Shown piece by piece: positions 59,482 to 64,000 of a stretch of DNA of 64,000 nt. The translations under genes were made by a program, and so were the position numbers. Positions within the stretch are counted from its first letter, which is position 1, and the number at the start of each line of letters is the position of its first letter. Origin of the DNA: Blastococcus capsensis (GTDB lineage: Bacteria > Actinomycetota > Actinomycetes > Mycobacteriales > Geodermatophilaceae); assembly GCF_030165005.1 (NCBI RefSeq), contig NZ_JASNNW010000002.1, positions 1-64,000 of the forward strand. Reading direction: 5' to 3'. Under the pieces are notes generated by a model, which was given only the letters and a program-made list of their open reading frames with translations, was not told the origin of the DNA and made no database searches.

Positions 59482-60528
59482 ATGATGTCTGCAATGCCGC
59501 TGCGGCGGAGCCTGTGGCCCCTGGTCACCCTCGGTCTCGGGGCCGGTGTGCTCACCGGCTGTTCCGGCGACTCGGAGACCCCGGCTGCCGCCGGGGGCGA
59601 CGAGTGCGCCTCTCTGGAGGGAGAGACCGTCTCCCTCGTCGTCCCCTACGACCCGGGTGGCGGCTACGACACCTACACCCGCATGGTCGCGCCCTACCTG
59701 GAGGATGCGCTGGGCGCCACCGTCGTCGTGGAGAACCAGCCCGGTGCCGGCGGGCTCCTGGCCCTGAACAACCTGCTGGCCGAGGACCCGGACGGAACGA
59801 CGCTGGCGATCATGAACGGTGTGGGCGCGGGCGGGTCCTCCATCGCCGGTGCCGAGGGCGCGACCTTCTCGCTCGAGGACTTCACCTACATCGGCCGCGT
59901 GGCCAGCGACCCGTCGCTGATCGTCACCAGCGCCACAGGGCCCTACCAGACCTTCGAGGACATCCGGGCCGCCGACCAGTTCCGCTGGGGCTCGACCGGG
60001 CCGGGCGCCGAGGACTACGTGACCTCTTCGCTGCTGAGCGCGGTGTTCGACATCCCGGGCGAGGTCATCACCGGGTTCCCGGGCTCGGGCGAGACCGAGC
60101 TGGCCGTCATCCAGGGCAGCGTGGACGGCATGTCCGGCAACCTCACCAGCCGACGTGGCGCGGTCGAGGACGGGACGCAGACCCCGGTCCTCGTGGTCGG
60201 CGAGGAGAAACCCGACTGGGTGCCCGAGGACGTCCCCACGGTGGGCGAGCTCGACACGACCGAGGAGCAGGCGGCCATCCTGGACGCCCACCTGGCGCTC
60301 ATCGAGCTCGGCCGGCCGTTCGTCGGCCCCCCCGGTATGGACGAGGACGTCACCTCGTGCCTGCGCGGCGCCATGGATGCGGCCATGAACGACCCGGACC
60401 TGATCGAGGAATCGGTGGAGCAGGAGCGCGAGCTGGCCTACCTCCCCGGTGATGAGCTCGAGGAGCTGGTGGGGCGGATCTCCGACGCACCGCCCGCCTA
60501 CGGTGACCTGCTGAAGACGTTCTACTGA
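59482..60528 (+). CDS. tctC: TctC: solute-binding lipoprotein of TTT system
   Basis: 348 residues from ATG 59482, with AAGGAGAG upstream; a second ATG at 59485. A lipobox LTGCS marks a lipoprotein. The Bug-family pattern VSLVVPYDPGGGYDTYTRMVAPYLEDALG and VVENQPGAGGLLALNNLLAEDPDGTTLAIMNG is complete. Bug proteins bind carboxylates through main-chain contacts in two conserved loops. It feeds substrate to TctAB. The extracellular location fits the lipoprotein signal. Confidence 0.93.
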   Translation: MMSAMPLRRSLWPLVTLGLGAGVLTGCSGDSETPAAAGGDECASLEGETVSLVVPYDPGGGYDTYTRMVAPYLEDALGATVVVENQPGAGGLLALNNLLAEDPDGTTLAIMNGVGAGGSSIAGAEGATFSLEDFTYIGRVASDPSLIVTSATGPYQTFEDIRAADQFRWGSTGPGAEDYVTSSLLSAVFDIPGEVITGFPGSGETELAVIQGSVDGMSGNLTSRRGAVEDGTQTPVLVVGEEKPDWVPEDVPTVGELDTTEEQAAILDAHLALIELGRPFVGPPGMDEDVTSCLRGAMDAAMNDPDLIEESVEQERELAYLPGDELEELVGRISDAPPAYGDLLKTFY

Positions 60529-60578
60529 TTCGCGAGCGCGGGTGGCCGGGTGGCATCAGCCGCCCGGCCGCCCGGCGC

Positions 60579-60641
60579 TGCGCGAGCCCCGACGTCGTTC
60601 TCGACGCCGGCAAGATCCGCGAGTACCTGCGCGGCCGCTGA
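60579..60641 (+). pseudogene. Possible gene remnant before the amidase
   Basis: A short frame reads CASPDVVLDAGKIREYLRGR and ends in TGA at 60639-60641. It looks like the C-terminus of an enzyme and not like random GC-rich sequence, but no start or upstream part is found. It sits in the 185-bp gap between tctC and the isochorismatase-type gene. It may be the tail of a deleted catabolic gene. Confidence 0.3.
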
Positions 60642-60713
60642 GCGGCCGTCCGCCGTCGCCCCGGCTCCGCCTGCCCGGCGGGCCGGGGCGGGCGGCGTCC
60701 AGGAGGAGAGACC

Positions 60714-61403
60714 ATGGACCCGATCGTCGAGCGGCACTGCTGGGACGACGTGATCGGCGACGACGAACGCCTGGTCGCCACCCGCTACCGGCCGCGGCCG
60801 CCCGGGCGTCGCCCGGCCCTGCTCCTGGTCGACTGCTACCGCAAGGTCTTCGGGGAACGGCCGCAGCCGCTCGCGGAGGCCATCGGGCAGTTCCCGTCGT
60901 CGTGCGGCCTGGCCGGCTGGACGGCGCTGCCGCACCTCGAGGCGCTGCTGGAACGGGCCCGGTCGGCCGGGGTGCCGGTGCTGCACACGACGGAGGACGT
61001 CCGCCCCGGGTTACCGGGCGGGGGGGTCACCCAGCGGGTGCCGGCAACCGGCCAGGACGACGCGGCCGGCCTGGAGTTCATCGCACCGCTGCGGCCCCGC
61101 GACGGCGAGGCCGTGGTGCGCAAGAGCCGGGCGAGCGCGTTCTTCGGTACCCCGCTGTCCACCTGGCTGCGGCAGTTGGACGTGGACACGCTGGTCGTGG
61201 CGGGGGAGACCACCAGCGGCTGCGTGCGGGCGACGACAGTGGACGCCTACTCGCACGGGTTCTCGGTCGTGGTGGTCGAGGAGGCGGTGTTCGACCGCAG
61301 CCCGCTGTCCCACAAGGTGGCCCTCTTCGACCTGCACCTCAAGTACGCGTCGGTCGTGCACGCGGACCGCGCGCTCGAGCTGCTCACGGCCGCCCGGAGC
61401 TGA
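60714..61403 (+). CDS. Isochorismatase-fold amidohydrolase (N-carbamoylsarcosine amidase / maleamate amidohydrolase type)
   Basis: 229 residues from ATG 60714 with AGGAGAG upstream. The cysteine-hydrolase triad is Asp40 (LLLVDCY), Lys137 (VVRKSRASAFFG) and Cys170 (GETTSGCVRATTVDA). The TSGCVRATTVDAYSHGF pattern fits the N-carbamoylsarcosine/maleamate amidohydrolase branch rather than nicotinamidase. It probably hydrolyses an amide of a dicarboxylic acid. Its position between a carboxylate importer and an FAD aromatic monooxygenase resembles nicotinate-type degradation clusters. Confidence 0.87.
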   Translation: MDPIVERHCWDDVIGDDERLVATRYRPRPPGRRPALLLVDCYRKVFGERPQPLAEAIGQFPSSCGLAGWTALPHLEALLERARSAGVPVLHTTEDVRPGLPGGGVTQRVPATGQDDAAGLEFIAPLRPRDGEAVVRKSRASAFFGTPLSTWLRQLDVDTLVVAGETTSGCVRATTVDAYSHGFSVVVVEEAVFDRSPLSHKVALFDLHLKYASVVHADRALELLTAARS

Positions 61404-61413
61404 CCGGCACCGG

Positions 61414-61620
61414 TCAGCGGGTGCCGGCGAACTCCCGCAGGACGGCGCGACGGGCGGACGGGCCGTGCGCGCCGTCGTAGGTGCGGCCGGCGGCGAACGA
61501 GCGGCCGACCAGTGCGACGGTGGCGGCGACGCTCGTGCGGAGCCGGGCCGGGAACGTGAACTCCGGCGTCCGGAGAAGACCGGCGGCTACGTGGGGCTGG
61601 GCCCCGGTGATGCTCGACAA
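61414..61620 (-). CDS. Possible small protein, unknown (or remnant)
   Basis: 68 residues from ATG 61620. The C-terminal part (VALVGRSFAAGRTYDGAHGPSARRAVLREFAGTR) has a plausible amino-acid composition with alternating hydrophobic and basic residues. No family is recognised and no strong ribosome site was seen. The GntR-like palindrome lies 41-53 bases upstream of this ATG, which would fit a regulated gene. It may be the 3' end of a deleted gene. Confidence 0.35.
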   Translation of the reverse strand: MSSITGAQPHVAAGLLRTPEFTFPARLRTSVAATVALVGRSFAAGRTYDGAHGPSARRAVLREFAGTR

Positions 61621-61660
61621 CTCGTGCTCCTCGATACGTCTCCAACCATGTGGACAACCA

Positions 61661-61673
61661 ATGGTAGGACCAT
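61661..61673. promoter_or_regulatory. GntR(FadR/VanR)-type operator palindrome
   Basis: ATGGTAGGACCAT is a perfect palindrome of 5+3+5 and fits the FadR-subfamily consensus TNGTNNNACNA exactly. It lies in a 381-bp region without a firm gene between the amidase and FAD monooxygenase genes. Related sequences occur at 63591-63601 and 57223-57233. No GntR gene is visible within the window. Confidence 0.55.
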
Positions 61674-61784
61674 TCGAGGGGCTCGTTCGGCCATTGCCGC
61701 GTGAGGGTCCTCACGCGGTCGAGGCCCGCCATCGCGCAGGTCACACAATGGCGCCGGAAATGGCTCGGAATCGTGCTCCGGGTC

Positions 61785-63365
61785 TCAGGCGGCGCCTGTC
61801 GCCCTGCCGAGCACGCGCTCCGCGTCCTGCGGTGCGGCGTCCCCGGTCCAGGCCACGAACTGGTCGGGCCGCACCAGGACCAGTCGTGCCCCGTAGTCGA
61901 CGACCTCCCCGGAGCAGGTGTCGCGCAGCACCGTCAGGGGGACGCCGAGCGCCCGGGCGGCCTCCTGGAACAGCGCCACCGCGGCGTCGTCGACGTCGAG
62001 AGCCAGCAGGGTGAAGCCGGCCCCCAGCTCTTCGAACACGGACCGCCCGGAGCTCAGCCTCCGTGGCGGCAGGTGGTGCCCGGCGCGAGCCACGAAGGTG
62101 TGCTCGCCGTGCGCGCTGCTCACCCCGCCGGCCGGGCCGAAGACCGCCGGCGAGCCCTCGTAGTGCGGCTCGAAGCTGCGCAGCCGGCGGCCGAACCCAC
62201 GGGCCGCCTCCTCGAAGGCACGGGCGAACTCCTCGCGGTCGTCCTCGGGGCGGTACTTCTCGAGCATCGCGCGGTCGTCCCGGATCCAGCCGCCGATGAT
62301 GTCCTCGCCGACGTCCCGGAAGACCGGCTGCCGCTCCAGGCTGTAGGACTCCAGCAGCGCGTCGCCGCCCCAGCCCTGCAGCGTGGCGGCGAGCTTCCAG
62401 CCCAGGTTGGCGGCGTCCTCCAGGCCGTTGTTGAGCCCGAAGCCCCCGTACGGCGGGTGCGTGTGTGCGGCGTCGCCGGCGATGAACACCCGGCCGGCGC
62501 GGTAGCGGTGCGCCACCTGGACGCGGAGGTCCCAGAAGCCGACGTGGTCGATCTCGAGCGCGAAGGGGAAGCCGGCCGCCCGGTGCAGCAGCTCGACGAT
62601 CTCCGGACCGTCGGCCGTGGTCCCCGGTGGTACGGGCGCGTGGAAGAAGAACTCGGCGCCGACGTCGACCCGGCCGAAGAACATCCAGTAGCCCAGCAGG
62701 TCCGGATGCATCACGCGGTAGGTCGACCGGTCCGGGAAGCGGCTCAGCGCCTCGTGCAGCTCCGGGGAGCGGAAGACCACGAGAGCGACCAGTTCGTCCC
62801 AGTCGGTACCGCTCCGCTCGATGTCGGCCTGCTCGCGGACCACGGAGTGGCCGCCGTCGCAGCCGACCACGTAGTCGGCTTCCAGCACCTCGCGCCGGCC
62901 GTCGCGCTCGACCACGACGCGGGCGCCGTTCTCGTCCTGGTCGACCTCGGTGGCCCGCCAGCCCAGGCGCAGCTCGACCCCCGGCAGCTCGGCGAGGCGG
63001 TCGCGGAACACCTCCTCGGTGCGGTACTGGGGTAGGCGCTCGTTGGCCTGGGCGTAGTAGTCCTGCACCAGTTCGCGGGCCGGCGGAGCGCTCCAGAAGT
63101 CGCCCAGGAGGTTGTCGTAGACCGTCACCTGCCCGATGGGGTGCCCCTCCGGCATGGTGCGCGCCGCACGCAGCCGGTCCGCCACGCCCCAGCGCCAGGC
63201 GTGCTCCATGGTCCGCTGGGACAGCCCTTGGCCCTTGGGGATGCCCGACAGCTGGGGGCGCCGCTCGATGACGACGCAGTGGACGCCGCGCAGGCCGAGG
63301 TCGAGCGCGAGTCCCACGCCGACCGGGCCGCCGCCGACGATGATCACCTGGTGTCGTTCGGTCAT
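61785..63365 (-). CDS. FAD-dependent aromatic monooxygenase (PHBH/MhpA-like)
   Basis: 526 residues from ATG 63365. The FAD motif is VGGGPVGVGLALDLG (10-24), the NADPH/FAD DG motif is GCDGGHS (168-174), and the second FAD motif GDAAHTHPPYGGFGLNNG (297-314) is well conserved. The C-terminal third is a thioredoxin-like domain (GFTLLALDVDDAAVALFQ). This architecture is that of aromatic hydroxylases such as MhpA, PobA-like enzymes and PgaE. It is likely to hydroxylate an aromatic or heteroaromatic acid with NAD(P)H and oxygen. It diverges from the cupin gene at the window end and lies next to the amidase. Confidence 0.92.
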   Translation of the reverse strand: MTERHQVIIVGGGPVGVGLALDLGLRGVHCVVIERRPQLSGIPKGQGLSQRTMEHAWRWGVADRLRAARTMPEGHPIGQVTVYDNLLGDFWSAPPARELVQDYYAQANERLPQYRTEEVFRDRLAELPGVELRLGWRATEVDQDENGARVVVERDGRREVLEADYVVGCDGGHSVVREQADIERSGTDWDELVALVVFRSPELHEALSRFPDRSTYRVMHPDLLGYWMFFGRVDVGAEFFFHAPVPPGTTADGPEIVELLHRAAGFPFALEIDHVGFWDLRVQVAHRYRAGRVFIAGDAAHTHPPYGGFGLNNGLEDAANLGWKLAATLQGWGGDALLESYSLERQPVFRDVGEDIIGGWIRDDRAMLEKYRPEDDREEFARAFEEAARGFGRRLRSFEPHYEGSPAVFGPAGGVSSAHGEHTFVARAGHHLPPRRLSSGRSVFEELGAGFTLLALDVDDAAVALFQEAARALGVPLTVLRDTCSGEVVDYGARLVLVRPDQFVAWTGDAAPQDAERVLGRATGAA

Positions 63366-63671
63366 GCCGTCCTCGGTCGTCGGCGGGTCCGTGCAGAGCG
63401 GGCGAATGATAAGACCTTTCGCACTCTCATGGCGAGGCGCTGATCAGGAGATCGCGCCGACGGGGGTGCCGCGGCGCGGGTCGGGGCCCTCGCGCCCGCA
63501 CGGCACCGCTCTGCCCTCGCGCGCCGCCGCCGCGCCGTGCGCCCGCGACGGGGAGGGGGGTGTCCTTTGACACACCCCGGGGCTGGTCTTATGGTCCTAC
63601 CGATCAAGCTCGGCGGCATGCCTGCCGCGCCGTTCGTGGGGTTCACCCCATCCGTCGACCAGGGAGGCCCC
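63366..63671. other. Divergent promoter region between FAD monooxygenase and cupin
   Basis: The 306 bp between two divergent genes holds no supportable gene. On the plus strand TTGACA (63567-63572) and TATGGT (63590-63595), spaced by 17 bases, form a good sigma-70 type promoter for the cupin. The operator-like ATGGTCCTACC (63591-63601) overlaps the -10 box. The promoter of the monooxygenase gene was not located. Confidence 0.6.
63567..63601 (+). promoter_or_regulatory. Promoter of the cupin gene with an overlapping GntR-like operator
   Basis: The -35 box TTGACA is perfect, the spacer is 17 bp and the -10 TATGGT matches four of six positions. TGGTCCTACC matches the FadR-type pattern TNGTNNNACN with one mismatch in the last position and lies over the -10, so a repressor bound there would block RNA polymerase. 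It resembles the palindrome at 61661-61673. Confidence 0.6.
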
Positions 63672-64000
63672 ATGGCCAAGGATGCCATCGTCAACGAGAG
63701 CCTCGCGGCGAAGTTCGCCACCGAGAAGGACTCGCCGTACACCCGCTGGGTGGCCGACGAGGGTCTCGACATCATCGCCGCGCACTACGTGCCGGACCTG
63801 AAGACCGTCGAGCTCAAGGACTGGGCCCGCCGCGGCGGCAGGGGCGTCTTCATCAACCACGAGGCCAGCCGCACCTCGAACGACTGCTACGTGGCCGAGA
63901 TCCCGGCCGGGGGCGAGCTCGCCCCGCAGCGGCAGCTGTTCGAGGAGATGATCCTGGTGCTCTCGGGCCACGGCTCCACCAAGGTGTGGAACGACGCGGG
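63672..64000 (+). CDS. Cupin-domain protein, 5' part (continues beyond window)
   Basis: 109 residues are visible from ATG 63672, with AGGGAGG upstream. The sequence includes WVADEGLDIIAAHYVPDL and WARRGGRGVFINHEASRTSND, then EIPAGGELAPQRQLFEEMILVLSGHGSTKVWNDAG, where the first cupin beta motif begins (PAGGELAP... MILVLSGHGSTKVW). The His, Gln and Glu ligand pattern suggests metal binding. The frame runs off the window end, so the full length and the second motif are unseen. It is transcribed divergently from the FAD monooxygenase and may belong to the same pathway. Confidence 0.87.
   Translation, partial: MAKDAIVNESLAAKFATEKDSPYTRWVADEGLDIIAAHYVPDLKTVELKDWARRGGRGVFINHEASRTSNDCYVAEIPAGGELAPQRQLFEEMILVLSGHGSTKVWNDA

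Overview
The window is high-GC DNA with mixed ATG/GTG starts, many four-base ATGA/GTGA overlaps, a DtxR/IdeR-type iron box, a SAM-I/IV-clan riboswitch in front of metY-metX and DsbA-like proteins of the mycothiol-organism type. This suggests an actinobacterium. Gene content and repeat style resemble Geodermatophilaceae (Blastococcus, Geodermatophilus, Modestobacter), but the family assignment is inference.

Layout. 1-575: nested mobile-element debris. The end of an ISL3-type insertion sequence sits inside a group II intron, and the intron sits inside a DUF222/HNH endonuclease gene. 584-2575 (-): DedA membrane protein, HAD dehalogenase and a small alpha/beta hydrolase. 2648-6941 (+): amidohydrolase, phytoene-desaturase-like oxidoreductase and an unassigned radical SAM protein. 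6938-11322 (-): a cupin, then an YnjBCD-like ABC importer whose binding-protein gene is frameshifted. 11487-15506: CDP-alcohol phosphatidyltransferase, two flavoproteins and an MBL-fold hydrolase. 15570-18481: TldD/TldE protease pair, followed by a small Cys-rich protein and about 1 kb of repeat-rich non-coding DNA. 20060-28362: NlpC/P60 hydrolase, glutamate dehydrogenase, MetE-like protein, gamma-carbonic anhydrase-like protein, cysteine-desulfurase-like protein and metX/metY behind the SAM riboswitch. 28443-34xxx: MscS channel, thioesterase, STAS protein, BCCT transporter and EamA exporter. 35046-38108 (-): FecCD-type iron-siderophore importer with an iron box. 38128-49708: thiol redox proteins, acetoacetyl-CoA synthetase, an acyl-CoA dehydrogenase with an internal stop, FUSC, MFS, cupin, GH13 alpha-glucosidase and FKBP. 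49860-53628: FrnE, nitronate monooxygenase, two small proteins and a decay zone with two broken genes (SRPBCC and Old Yellow Enzyme). 53832-57059: GTP-type PEP carboxykinase with a strong terminator, and an MFS transporter. 57319-64000: a probable catabolic cluster (TctABC uptake system, isochorismatase-type amidase, FAD aromatic monooxygenase, cupin) with GntR-type operator-like palindromes.

Two themes stand out. First, a family of GC-rich palindromic repeats is dispersed in intergenic regions; one member has amplified as half-units into a tandem array (22551-22800), and another has replaced the active-site segment of an Old Yellow Enzyme gene (53065-53122). Second, broken genes are unusually frequent: frameshifted binding protein, acyl-CoA dehydrogenase with an in-frame TGA, SRPBCC internal deletion, OYE, HNH gene and intron maturase, plus an EamA gene that seems to have lost its stop. 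Some single-base lesions could be sequencing errors; the composite lesions cannot be explained that way.
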